Of a stretch of 28,923 nt of DNA, positions 7,795 to 15,688 are shown in pieces. The position numbers and the translations under genes were made by a program. This DNA comes from JAAZBA01 sp964461815. Its GTDB lineage: Bacteria; Bacillota; Clostridia; Oscillospirales; QAMX01. The stretch lies in NCBI GenBank assembly GCA_964461815.1, contig CAYWVF010000030.1, positions 1 through 28,923 of the forward strand, written 5' to 3'. Position 1 is the first letter of the stretch. Each line of letters begins with the position of its first letter. Below the pieces are notes generated by a model, which had not been told where the DNA came from, did not search any database, and worked only from the letters and a program-made list of their open reading frames with translations.

Positions 7795-7815
7795 CATGCA
7801 CTCACATAAAATGTA

Positions 7816-7844
7816 TTGACAAGGTGGTTTAGCGGTGATATAAT
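7816..7844 (+). promoter_or_regulatory. Promoter of helD
   Basis: A perfect TTGACA (7816-7821), 17-base spacer and perfect TATAAT (7839-7844), also preceded by TGA as in extended -10 promoters. By sequence it is the strongest promoter in the window. Confidence 0.88.
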
Positions 7845-7910
7845 AGGCTTCTTCACCAAAAAATACACAATCAACTCAATTGACCATGAAAGGAAGGAAA
7901 CGGAGCTATT

Positions 7911-10085
7911 ATGGACGTATTATCCGAAAAATTTGAACACAACTACTTATCTCAGGTGCTTAACTTCATCAATGCCAAATACGACAAGGCAGCGGAGCGC
8001 AAGTCTGAGATAGATGCGGAGCTGGAAGAGCTGCTTGAGCACTACGATCCGCAAAACCGTGAAATGTATGTGACCATCGTTGTCGATAAGGATCTTCAAA
8101 AGGGCTTTGAAAAGGATCTGCGTGATCTCGGACGTGCAAAAAACACACCTTATTTCGGACGTGTGGATTTTAAGGACGACGAGGACGGCTCCGTGCTCCG
8201 GGTGTACATAGGCAGAGGCGGCATCTACGATGAAAAATCACAAAATCTCCTTGTCACCGACTGGCGTACACCTATCGCAAACCTGTACTATAACTCGACT
8301 GTCGGCCCTGCATCATACGAAAGCGTAGACAGCGTGATCTCGGGTGAGCTGACCTGCAAGCGTACATATAATATAAAAAAGGGTGAGCTTATCGAGTATT
8401 TCGATGCGGATGATGTGACAAATGATGAGCTGCTTCAAAAATACACCTCTAAAAACGCCGATGTAGTGCTCAAGGATATCGTTGCAACGATCCAAAAGGA
8501 TCAGAACGAGATCATCAGAGTCGAGCCTCAATACGACGTTATCGTGCAGGGCGTAGCAGGAAGCGGAAAGACGACTGTCGCAATGCACCGTCTGGCGTAC
8601 CTTATATACAACCACTCAAAGACGATGAAGCAGCATCACTTCGTTATAATAGGCACAAACCGCATGTTCTTAAGCTACGTAGCGGGAATGCTGCCGGATC
8701 TCGGTGCGGAGGGTGTAAAGCAGATGGTCATGGGCGAGTTCCTCAGCTACCTCACCCACTACTCCGGCGCTGTAGGTAAAGCCGACCTGCCGTTCAAAGC
8801 CTCAGCCGAATTTTTCCGCCGACTCGAGCAATATGTCCGTGAGTATGAGAAAAAGGTGTTCCTGTCCTGCGACGTCAAGCTGTACGACAGGACGCTCGTA
8901 AAGGTCGAGGAGATAGCCGACATCCTCGGCGGACTGAAAAAGACTATGACCGAACGTGCGGAGCAGCTGCATGAGCTGATCATGGCACGTATATACCACC
9001 TGAACGATATAAATCAGCCCGGTAAGCTGATAATCGAGCGTGAGATAGAGGATCGCTTCGATGAGGAGGTCATGAACATAAAGCTCGGCAGGGACAGTAA
9101 CTTCACATCTACTTCTGCTGCCATCGATCAGAAGTACGCCGAGCTGAAACGGCTCAAAGCCGAGACGACTCGTGTCAAAAATATGTTCGTAAGCACCGTC
9201 AAACGTGCCGATGAGAAGAAGCTCTATGACGATTTTCTCCATCAGCTGTCTGACGACGAGGATAAAGCCATCGCAAAGACTGCCAAGGAGTCACGTAAGC
9301 GCATAAAATCAGGCTCACGTGATATTTACGATCTCGCAGCTCAGCTCTACATCGCCGCAAAAATATACAACGTGTTTAGGAAAGATGAATTCAAACACAT
9401 AGTAATAGATGAGGCGCAGGATTTCGGTGCATCCATGTACGGCTGTCTATCCTCGGTATTTGATAAGGCAAGCTTTACACTGCTCGGTGACGTGTCTCAG
9501 AACATCTCGGGTGAGACAGGCATAGGTGACTGGGATGACATGCTCGACGTTGCATTCAGCGACAGGAAGCACAAATTCTGCGTACTGTCGAAGAGCTACC
9601 GTAACACCATCGAGATAGCCGAGGTCGCAAACCGTGTACTTGAGCACAGCAAGACACGCCGATACGGTATCGAGCCTGTTATAAGGCGAGGCGAGAGCGT
9701 CGAAATGTGCAAATACGATGAATATTCGCTTCTTGTCTCGAGGGTAAACAGCCTTATGTCAGCTCACACCTCCGGCACGATGGCTCTGATCTGCCGAGAT
9801 CCCGAGAAAGCACGTGCGCTCTACGATGCCATTGGACGTGAGGACGTGTCTCTGTTCACCTCCGACAGTGCCGACGAGGACAAGACCTATACAGGCGGCT
9901 TGACGATATTCGACGTTGCGAGCGTAAAGGGACTGGAGTTCGACAACGTAATAATATGCGGAGCGAGCGAGGCTGACTATCCGTCAAACGAGCGTGAGAT
10001 CAAGAACCTGTACGTAGCATGTACACGTGCGCTGCACGTGCTGAAAATACTGACGGTCGGTGAGTTCACAAGCTTACTGAGCTAG
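7911..10085 (+). CDS. helD: HelD-like RNA polymerase recycling helicase
   Basis: A superfamily 1 (UvrD/Rep-like) ATPase of 724 residues. HelD-family proteins bind core RNA polymerase, pry it off nucleic acid and help recycle stalled enzyme. The N-terminal coiled arm (about 1-60) and the segment FGRVDF...YIGRGGIYD...VTDWRTPIANLYY (82-127) are HelD hallmarks. The helicase motifs follow: Walker A GVAGSGKT (214-221), Walker B VIDEAQD (498-504), LLGDVSQNI, SKSYRNT, ASVKGLEFDNVI and LYVACTRA. A long helical insertion lies at about 300-470. The length is close to Bacillus HelD. The ATG follows AAGGAAGG and CGGAG. In some Firmicutes the same family is implicated in rifampicin resistance and transcription stress. 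It is transcribed from a perfect promoter as a single gene. Confidence 0.9.
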   Translation: MDVLSEKFEHNYLSQVLNFINAKYDKAAERKSEIDAELEELLEHYDPQNREMYVTIVVDKDLQKGFEKDLRDLGRAKNTPYFGRVDFKDDEDGSVLRVYIGRGGIYDEKSQNLLVTDWRTPIANLYYNSTVGPASYESVDSVISGELTCKRTYNIKKGELIEYFDADDVTNDELLQKYTSKNADVVLKDIVATIQKDQNEIIRVEPQYDVIVQGVAGSGKTTVAMHRLAYLIYNHSKTMKQHHFVIIGTNRMFLSYVAGMLPDLGAEGVKQMVMGEFLSYLTHYSGAVGKADLPFKASAEFFRRLEQYVREYEKKVFLSCDVKLYDRTLVKVEEIADILGGLKKTMTERAEQLHELIMARIYHLNDINQPGKLIIEREIEDRFDEEVMNIKLGRDSNFTSTSAAIDQKYAELKRLKAETTRVKNMFVSTVKRADEKKLYDDFLHQLSDDEDKAIAKTAKESRKRIKSGSRDIYDLAAQLYIAAKIYNVFRKDEFKHIVIDEAQDFGASMYGCLSSVFDKASFTLLGDVSQNISGETGIGDWDDMLDVAFSDRKHKFCVLSKSYRNTIEIAEVANRVLEHSKTRRYGIEPVIRRGESVEMCKYDEYSLLVSRVNSLMSAHTSGTMALICRDPEKARALYDAIGREDVSLFTSDSADEDKTYTGGLTIFDVASVKGLEFDNVIICGASEADYPSNEREIKNLYVACTRALHVLKILTVGEFTSLLS

Positions 10086-10240
10086 TAACGTGAGCCACGT
10101 GCTCACTTGCAGTCACCAAAGTCGATCACTTAAGCGTCATTCTCCTATAATCACTCTCCGAGCTGCGCCATCAATTTTGACCAACTCCCCAAAGCCGAAC
10201 CGACTTAATCAAAGCAGCTTCGGTCACACTTGCACCCACG

Positions 10241-10337
10241 CTCACACTCACTCACTCTCACACTCACTCACTCTCACACTCACTCACTCTCACACTCACA
10301 CTTACACTTACACTTACACTTACACTCACTCTCACAC
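10241..10337. repeat. Tandem 16-mer and 6-mer repeats
   Basis: Three perfect copies of the 16-mer CTCACACTCACTCACT (10241-10256, 10257-10272, 10273-10288) and a partial fourth are followed by four copies of the 6-mer ACTTAC (about 10299-10322), then a remnant of the first motif. The plus strand has no G over nearly 100 bases. The pattern fits slipped-strand expansion. Confidence 0.92.
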
Positions 10338-10351
10338 CTTATAAGCAACAA

Positions 10352-10398
10352 AGCTCCCCGACGGGAGACGGACGATCGTCCGCTCTCATCGGGGAGCT
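10352..10398. terminator. Large hairpin, likely bidirectional terminator
   Basis: An outer 10-bp stem (10352-10361 with 10389-10398) encloses a second stem built on the palindrome CGGACGATCGTCCG. The minus strand continues TTTGTTGCTT and the plus strand GTTATTT, both T-rich. It lies 45 bases after the upp stop and is best read as its terminator, perhaps also for helD transcripts. Confidence 0.7.
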
Positions 10399-10442
10399 GT
10401 TATTTATCCGAGCGTTATTCGAGGCTCTACAGCTTATCTGTA

Positions 10443-11072
10443 TTACTTCGTGCCGAAAATTCTGTCGCCTGCATCGCCGAGACCCGGAACGATGTAGCAA
10501 TTCTCATTGAGTCCCTCATCTACGTTAGCGCAGTAGATCTCAACATCGGGATGCTCCTTTGTAAGAGCTTCGATTCCCTCGGGAGCTGCGATAAGGCAAA
10601 GGAACTTGATGTGCTTTCCGCCGTAGGATTTGATCTGTCTGATAGCATCGATAGCGGAGCCGCCTGTAGCCAGCATCGGATCTACTACAACGATGAGTCT
10701 TTCCTCGATATCAGCCGGGAGCTTGCAGTAATATTCATGCGGCTGCATCGTGACCTCGTCACGATACATACCGATATGACCTACCTTTGCAGCCGGTACG
10801 AGATTGAGCAGACCGTTTACCATACCCAAACCTGCACGGAGTATGGGAACTACAGCCATCTTCTTGCCCTTTATCATTTTCTGTGTTGTCTTTTTGATAG
10901 GTGTTTCGATCTCCACATCATCGAGCGGAAGATCTCTGAGTGCATCGTAGCACATAAGCATCGTTATTTCTTCAACCAGCTCACGAAACTCCTTATTTGT
11001 CGTCGATTTCTGACGAAGTATCGTTGTCTTATGCTGGATCAGAGGATGATCAAATATTGTAACGTTCTTCAT
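10443..11072 (-). CDS. upp: Uracil phosphoribosyltransferase
   Basis: Salvages uracil by joining it to PRPP to give UMP. The 209-residue length is standard. VVVDPMLATGGSA (128-140) is the PRPP-binding loop, and the C-terminal YIVPGLGDAGDRIFGTK is the uracil-binding signature of the family. The ATG at 11072 follows AAGGAG. It starts 18 bases after the uraA stop, so the transporter and the enzyme that traps the imported base are made together. Confidence 0.97.
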   Translation of the reverse strand: MKNVTIFDHPLIQHKTTILRQKSTTNKEFRELVEEITMLMCYDALRDLPLDDVEIETPIKKTTQKMIKGKKMAVVPILRAGLGMVNGLLNLVPAAKVGHIGMYRDEVTMQPHEYYCKLPADIEERLIVVVDPMLATGGSAIDAIRQIKSYGGKHIKFLCLIAAPEGIEALTKEHPDVEIYCANVDEGLNENCYIVPGLGDAGDRIFGTK

Positions 11073-11090
11073 AAAACAGTGCTCCTTATA

Positions 11091-12455
11091 TTATTCTTCG
11101 TCGCTTGCCTTTGATACGATAACATTCGTGATGATACCGAGGATCAGAGCACATGCGATAGATGTGATAGTTACCTGTCCGAAGCTGAGTGTGAGTCCGC
11201 CGATACCTGCGATAAGGATAGCGGATACAACAAAGAGGTTCTTGTTGAGGTTGAGGTTTACCTGCTGTACCATCTTAAGACCGGAAACAGCTATGAATCC
11301 GTACAGAGCCATACAAACGCCGCCCATTACACAGGAGGGTATGGAGTTAACGAATGCGATAAACGGAGAGATGAACGAGATAAGTATAGCCAGAACAGCA
11401 GCTCCGATGATCGTATAAACGGAAGCGTTCTTTGTGATAGCAACACAGCCTACGGATTCGCCGTATGTTGTGTTCGGGCAGCCGCCGAATATAGCGCCTA
11501 CGAGTGAGCCGATACCGTCGCCGAGGAGTGTTCTGTGCAGACCGGGCTCTTCAAGAAGGTCTATCTCAATGATAGAGGAAATATTCTTATGGTCGGCAAG
11601 GTGCTCTGCGAATACAACGAATGCAACCGGAACATATGCAACAGCTATCGTGCTTACATATGCAGCGTTGAGCTCGCTGAAGCCGCCTGCTGCCGAAAGG
11701 AATGTGAAATCGGGAACTGCGAGGAATGTATTGATCGTCACGCCGTTTGCTACGAGGTCAACAAAGGGCTGAGCATTGAGGATCTTTATAGCGTCGAGGT
11801 CAGCGGCATAGCCGATGATCGTAAGGATAGCGGATACTGCATAGCCGCCGAGGATACCGCAGATGAACGGTATGAGCTTTAATGTCTTCTTGCCGTATGT
11901 GGAACATGCTACAGTGATGAGAAGAGTAACAACGCCGCAGAATACTGTTGCGATAGGAGATGCTGTAACGTCGGGGATGCTGCCCTTGCTGATATCGCCG
12001 ATAGCGTTTCCTGCGAGGCTGAGTCCGATGATTGCAACTGTCGGGCCAATGACTGTTACAGGCATTACCTTGTCTATCCACTTAACGCCCGCAAACTTAA
12101 CTATAGCTGCGATTATGACATAAACTATAGCTGCAAAAGCCGCACCGATGATGAGTCCGAGATAACCGAGGGACATAGATACGCCGCCTGCAAAGGCTGC
12201 TATCATAGAACCTATAAACGCAAAGGATGAGCCTAAGAACACAGGACTCTTTTTCTTCGTGAAAAGGATGTATGTGAGTGTGCCTACACCTGCGCCGAAC
12301 AGAGCTGCTGCGGAGCTCATCGTTGTACCACATGCCTGGTTTACAACTATCGGAACGACCAGTGTAGCGGTCATGATGGCGAGCAGCTGCTGCAATGAGA
12401 AGATGATAAGCTGCCCAAACTTGGGTTTGTCGTTTACCCCGTAAATCAATTTCAT
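11091..12455 (-). CDS. uraA: Uracil/xanthine permease family transporter
   Basis: A nucleobase:cation symporter (NCS2/NAT family) with about 12-14 membrane segments, 454 residues from the ATG at 12455. That start is set by AGGAGGATC eight bases upstream; a longer frame beginning at 12524 has no such site and would add a charged, non-conserved leader. The N-terminal YGVNDKPKFGQLIIFSLQQLLAIMTATLVVP and the later GDGIGSLVGAIFGGCPNTTYGESVG are typical of UraA-type uracil permeases. Together with upp it forms an uptake and salvage operon, which makes uracil the likely substrate. A hairpin sits directly on its ribosome site. Confidence 0.93.
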   Translation of the reverse strand: MKLIYGVNDKPKFGQLIIFSLQQLLAIMTATLVVPIVVNQACGTTMSSAAALFGAGVGTLTYILFTKKKSPVFLGSSFAFIGSMIAAFAGGVSMSLGYLGLIIGAAFAAIVYVIIAAIVKFAGVKWIDKVMPVTVIGPTVAIIGLSLAGNAIGDISKGSIPDVTASPIATVFCGVVTLLITVACSTYGKKTLKLIPFICGILGGYAVSAILTIIGYAADLDAIKILNAQPFVDLVANGVTINTFLAVPDFTFLSAAGGFSELNAAYVSTIAVAYVPVAFVVFAEHLADHKNISSIIEIDLLEEPGLHRTLLGDGIGSLVGAIFGGCPNTTYGESVGCVAITKNASVYTIIGAAVLAILISFISPFIAFVNSIPSCVMGGVCMALYGFIAVSGLKMVQQVNLNLNKNLFVVSAILIAGIGGLTLSFGQVTITSIACALILGIITNVIVSKASDEE

Positions 12456-12470
12456 TAAATGATCCTCCTT

Positions 12471-12487
12471 TATGGCTTTTCGCCATA
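12471..12487 (-). promoter_or_regulatory. Hairpin abutting the uraA ribosome site
   Basis: On minus, TATGGC and GCCATA pair around the loop GAAAA, and the stem ends at the AAAGGAGG ribosome site. A second small hairpin (AAAACG/CGTTTT, about 12499-12512) lies just upstream. No terminator/antiterminator pair or PyrR-type sequence is evident, so regulation is only suggested by position. Confidence 0.45.
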
Positions 12488-12526
12488 GTGTAATTCGATA
12501 AAAACGCCCGTTTTCATCTATCATAC

Positions 12527-12555
12527 AATATACCCCAATTTTAACGGTTTGTCAA
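12527..12555 (-). promoter_or_regulatory. Promoter of uraA-upp
   Basis: On minus, a perfect TTGACA (12550-12555), 17-base spacer and TATATT (12527-12532). It gives a leader of about 65 bases before the uraA start. Confidence 0.8.
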
Positions 12556-12750
12556 TACACTATTACCTTTTTCGAGGATAAAAATCGACAAAAATGCGTT
12601 AAAATTAATGAGCACCGCAAATTTGTATTAATATTTTCGAATAAAAGCCGAAAAAATTGTGCAATTTCTGTCCCATCCGCACCGAGCACACGCATATGAT
12701 GGTGTGAAATATAGCACTCTTGTTTTTTTGTAAAAAATTTCATTTTACTG

Positions 12751-12779
12751 TTTACATTCCGGGAAAATAGGTGTATAAT
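12751..12779 (+). promoter_or_regulatory. Promoter of phosphohexose mutase gene
   Basis: TTTACA (12751-12756) and TATAAT (12774-12779) are 17 bases apart, 44 bases before the start codon. Confidence 0.75.
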
Positions 12780-12822
12780 AGAGTTTAGCAAAGCCGCATC
12801 ATTCAGAAAAGGATCTAAGCAG

Positions 12823-14562
12823 ATGAATTATAACGAAGAATACAAAAGATGGTTGTCCTCCGATGTACTCAGTGGCTCCGAGCTGTCAGAGCTCAAGGCG
12901 ATAGAGGGAGACGAAAAGGAGATCGAAAGTCGTTTCTATGCTCCGCTCGAATTCGGTACGGCAGGGCTTCGCGGCGTACTCGGTATGGGACTCAACAGAA
13001 TGAATATCTATACCGTAAGACGTGCTACGCAGGGCTTCGCATCACTCATCTGTTCCTTAGGCACTGCTGTCATGGCACGAGGAGCTGCCATTGCCTACGA
13101 CTGCCGCATCATGAGCGAGGAGTTCGCACGTGAAGCCGCATGTGTACTTGCAGCCAACGGCATAAAGGTATACCTCTTTGATGCAATGCGTCCGACTCCC
13201 GAGCTGTCATTTGCCGTAAGAAGGCTCGGCTGTATCGCAGGCATCAACATAACCGCAAGCCACAACACAAAGGAGTATAACGGCTACAAGGCTTACTGGG
13301 AGGATGGCGCACAGCTGCCGCCCGACGAAGCCGACACCGTTTCAAAATACATTTCCGAAACAGATATATTTACAGGCATCAAAACGATGGAGCTTGACAA
13401 GGCTATAGACTCAGGTCTTGTCGAATACATCGGAGCTGAGATGGATGAGGAATTTTTAAGCTACTCACTTTCCATGTCCGTAGCAAAGGATGCTGTCGAG
13501 GCTGTAGCCGACACCTTTAAGATCGTCTACACACCCTTCCACGGCACAGGCTACAAGCTCGTACCTGAGGTGCTCAGACGTCTCGGAGTCAAAAAGCTTA
13601 TTCTCGACCCACGCCAGTCCATTCCGGACGGTACTTTCCCGACAGTCGTAAGCCCGAATCCGCAGGATAAGGAGGGCTTCGAGGGCTCGATCAAGCTTGC
13701 ACGTGAGAACGACGTTGATCTCATCATCGGCACCGATCCCGACGCAGACAGAGTAGGTATCGTAGTTCGTAAGCATGACGGCGAATACGTGACGCTTTCG
13801 GGAAATCAGGTAGGTGTGCTCCTGCTTGAGTATCTTATCAATGCAATGAAGGAAAAGGGTACGCTTCCGAAAAATGCGGCGCTCGTCAAGACTATAGTCA
13901 CCACACAGATGGCAAGAGTAGTCGCCGAGTCCAACGGAGTTTACTGTGCCGACACCTTCACCGGCTTTAAATTCCTCGCTGAGCAGATCGGTAAATTCGA
14001 ATCCGACGGCTCACATAAATTCATCCTCGCATATGAGGAATCCTACGGCTATCTCGTAGGCGACGGAGCAAGAGATAAGGATGCTATCACGGCATCTATG
14101 CTCATCGCCGAGATGGCTGCATGGAATATGCTTCGCGGAAAAACGCTCTACGATGTAATGGAGTCGCTTTATAAAAAGTACGGCTACTTCATCGATGAGA
14201 CGATAAATATAAAAATGCCCGGTGTTGACGGGCTTGAGCGCATGTCAAAGCTTCTCACCTCGCTTCGAAACGATCCTCCAAGGGTCATCGGCGGCGTGAG
14301 GGTGAAAAGGCTTCGTGACTATCTCACAGGTGAGCTCCACAGCTTTATACCTGAGGATAACGACACAGCCTGTGGCAAAACAGATATAAAGGGCTCAAAC
14401 GTACTCTATTTCGACATGGAGGACGGTGCATCCTTTATCATCAGACCGTCAGGTACAGAGCCTAAGATCAGAGTTTACATGCTGCTTCGAGGTGCAGATC
14501 GTGCGGAATGCGAGTCAAAGCTCGAAAGCTACAAAAAAGCTGCTGCCGAGCTCATAAAATAG
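12823..14562 (+). CDS. Phosphoglucomutase/phosphomannomutase family
   Basis: Interconverts hexose 1- and 6-phosphates (glucose, and possibly mannose), linking glycolysis to glycogen and cell-wall sugar precursors. The 579-residue protein belongs to the alpha-D-phosphohexomutase superfamily and has all four domains. The catalytic loop is TASHN (144-148, phosphoserine Ser146), the magnesium loop DPDADR (305-310), the sugar-binding GEESYGY-type loop appears as AYEESYGYLVG, and the C-terminal phosphate loop is RPSGTEPKIRVYM. Length and order match the PgcA/Pgm type of Bacillus. Exact sugar preference cannot be read from sequence. The ATG follows AAAGGAT. The next gene begins 30 bases downstream and is probably co-transcribed. 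Confidence 0.93.
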   Translation: MNYNEEYKRWLSSDVLSGSELSELKAIEGDEKEIESRFYAPLEFGTAGLRGVLGMGLNRMNIYTVRRATQGFASLICSLGTAVMARGAAIAYDCRIMSEEFAREAACVLAANGIKVYLFDAMRPTPELSFAVRRLGCIAGINITASHNTKEYNGYKAYWEDGAQLPPDEADTVSKYISETDIFTGIKTMELDKAIDSGLVEYIGAEMDEEFLSYSLSMSVAKDAVEAVADTFKIVYTPFHGTGYKLVPEVLRRLGVKKLILDPRQSIPDGTFPTVVSPNPQDKEGFEGSIKLARENDVDLIIGTDPDADRVGIVVRKHDGEYVTLSGNQVGVLLLEYLINAMKEKGTLPKNAALVKTIVTTQMARVVAESNGVYCADTFTGFKFLAEQIGKFESDGSHKFILAYEESYGYLVGDGARDKDAITASMLIAEMAAWNMLRGKTLYDVMESLYKKYGYFIDETINIKMPGVDGLERMSKLLTSLRNDPPRVIGGVRVKRLRDYLTGELHSFIPEDNDTACGKTDIKGSNVLYFDMEDGASFIIRPSGTEPKIRVYMLLRGADRAECESKLESYKKAAAELIK

Positions 14563-14592
14563 CTCTGCTCCCCTCGAACAAAGGAGACTCTC

Positions 14593-15087
14593 TTGAAAAA
14601 AAGCGTAAAATTCTTCAACGTGCTGTTTCCGATCTGGCTGCTCCTAATCTTCCCGGCAACATGGCTTGTCGTGCTGCCTGCGAATTTTATCATCGACAGC
14701 GTTGTACTGGTGCTGACTGCAAGGCACTTGAAAATAGAAAATATAAAGCACGTCTACAAAAAATCGATCCTCCGCATATGGCTGCTCGGCTTTATCGCAG
14801 ATATCGCAGGCGGACTTCCGCTGCTGCTATCGAGGGCAGACCTCGGCGACTTCTGGTATAAGCACATCACACTGCCGCTGACTGAAAATCCATTTTCCGA
14901 CCCTATCGGCTTAGTGTACTGTATCCTTTGCATCGCCATTTCCGGAGTCTTGATCTATATATTCGATCTCAAAGGAGCTCTGCGTAACACAGGGCTTGAC
15001 GAGAAAAAGAAAAAGACCCTTGCGGTCCTCATGGCGGTATTCACCGCACCCTATATTTATGCAATCCCGTCTATGTTTATATATTAA
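14593..15087 (+). CDS. Small multi-pass membrane protein, unknown
   Basis: A 164-residue protein of about four membrane segments (roughly 8-28, 30-45, 60-80, 105-125, with a last hydrophobic stretch at 142-160) and a basic cytoplasmic loop with KHVYKKS and DEKKKKT. I do not recognise a family or any catalytic motif. The start is TTG, set by AAGGAGA about seven bases upstream; no ATG is better placed. It lies 30 bases after the phosphohexose mutase gene and ahead of a strong terminator, so both are probably on one mRNA. Nothing links its function to the mutase beyond that. Confidence 0.75.
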   Translation: MKKSVKFFNVLFPIWLLLIFPATWLVVLPANFIIDSVVLVLTARHLKIENIKHVYKKSILRIWLLGFIADIAGGLPLLLSRADLGDFWYKHITLPLTENPFSDPIGLVYCILCIAISGVLIYIFDLKGALRNTGLDEKKKKTLAVLMAVFTAPYIYAIPSMFIY

Positions 15088-15097
15088 ACGTAGTTTT

Positions 15098-15132
15098 GCC
15101 GAAAACCCATTGGGTTTTCGGCGCCTTTTTTT
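15098..15132 (+). terminator. Terminator
   Basis: A perfect 11-bp stem (15098-15108 with 15112-15122), 3-base loop, then seven T from 15126. It ends the mutase/membrane-protein unit and overlaps the end of the convergent acetyltransferase gene. Confidence 0.92.
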
Positions 15133-15676
15133 ATATCGATTTTTCGAGGTCGCAGCTCAGCATGGCGTAAACAGTCTCGTCGTTCCAGCTGCCGTTGAAA
15201 AGCCTTGCCTCACGCATGTGACCCTCCTTTACGAACCCGAGCTTCTCCGCAAGTCTCGTGCTTCTCACGTTATCCGCATTGATATTCATCACGAGCTTAT
15301 GTATCCCAAGCTCACCGAACGCAAATTCCGCTAACGCACGTACAGCCTCAGCTGCGTAGCCCTTGCTCCAGTACTCACGCAGGAAGGAGAAGCCGAGCTC
15401 CCATTCCTGTGTATCCTCCCACGTACACACAAGAGACATGTCGCCTATCCTGCGGCTTCCAGAAAGCACTACGAATCTCACTCCGCCGCTCTTCGGAAGT
15501 CCCTCGACATTTTCAATAAACCAGTTGAACCGCTCCGTCAGATAATCAACATCCGGCTGCTCCATGCTCTCAAACTCATTCGTCTCAGGTCGCTGCTCTA
15601 TCTCAAGTATGAACTCAAGGTCAGACTCGGCTATCTCACGCAGTTTCAGCCGCTCTGTTTTTATCTCGATACCCAT
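15131..15676 (-). CDS. GNAT family N-acetyltransferase (RimJ/RimL type)
   Basis: A 181-residue acetyl-CoA-dependent acetyltransferase. It begins with the RimJ/RimL-like strand TERLKLREIAESDLEFI, has ELGFSFLREYWSKGYAAEAVRALAEFAF (the acetyl-CoA binding helix, about 92-120) and the conserved C-terminal NVRSTRLAEKLGFVKEGHMR (about 136-155). Relatives acetylate protein N-termini, polyamines or small molecules; the substrate here is unknown. The ATG at 15676 follows GGAGGAAAT. It is the last gene of the long minus-strand run, starting 12 bases after the transporter gene stop. Confidence 0.88.
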   Translation of the reverse strand: MGIEIKTERLKLREIAESDLEFILEIEQRPETNEFESMEQPDVDYLTERFNWFIENVEGLPKSGGVRFVVLSGSRRIGDMSLVCTWEDTQEWELGFSFLREYWSKGYAAEAVRALAEFAFGELGIHKLVMNINADNVRSTRLAEKLGFVKEGHMREARLFNGSWNDETVYAMLSCDLEKSI

Positions 15677-15688
15677 ATTTCCTCCATC

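Larger units (their letters stand above)
10086..10442. other. Intergenic region with simple-repeat tract
   Basis: A 357-base gap between the convergent helD and upp genes. It holds a weak hairpin just after helD (GTGAGC 10090-10095 with GCTCAC 10101-10106), a G-free simple-repeat tract and a large hairpin before upp. Open frames run through it, but they are products of the repeat and lack ribosome sites. Confidence 0.65.
12456..12822. other. Divergent intergenic region uraA / phosphohexose mutase
   Basis: A 367-base AT-rich gap with the uraA promoter and leader hairpins on the left and the mutase promoter on the right. The middle (about 12560-12745) shows nothing I can identify. Confidence 0.6.

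Noticed and set aside
10090..10106. helD terminator
   Set aside because: GTGAGC/GCTCAC hairpin has no T-tract; the larger hairpin at 10352 is a better candidate.
10241..10337. CRISPR array
   Set aside because: The units are direct 16-mers and 6-mers with no spacers and no cas genes nearby.
10230..11114. A 294-codon plus-strand frame through the repeat tract and across upp
   Set aside because: It is a His/Ser/Thr-rich product of the repeat, then antisense to upp, with no ribosome site.
12457..12524. Longer N-terminus for the uracil permease
   Set aside because: The ATG at 12455 has a near-perfect ribosome site and the upstream part is leader with hairpins.
12456..12560. PyrR attenuator before uraA
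   Set aside because: No terminator with T-tract and no recognisable PyrR binding loop in the leader; only short hairpins.
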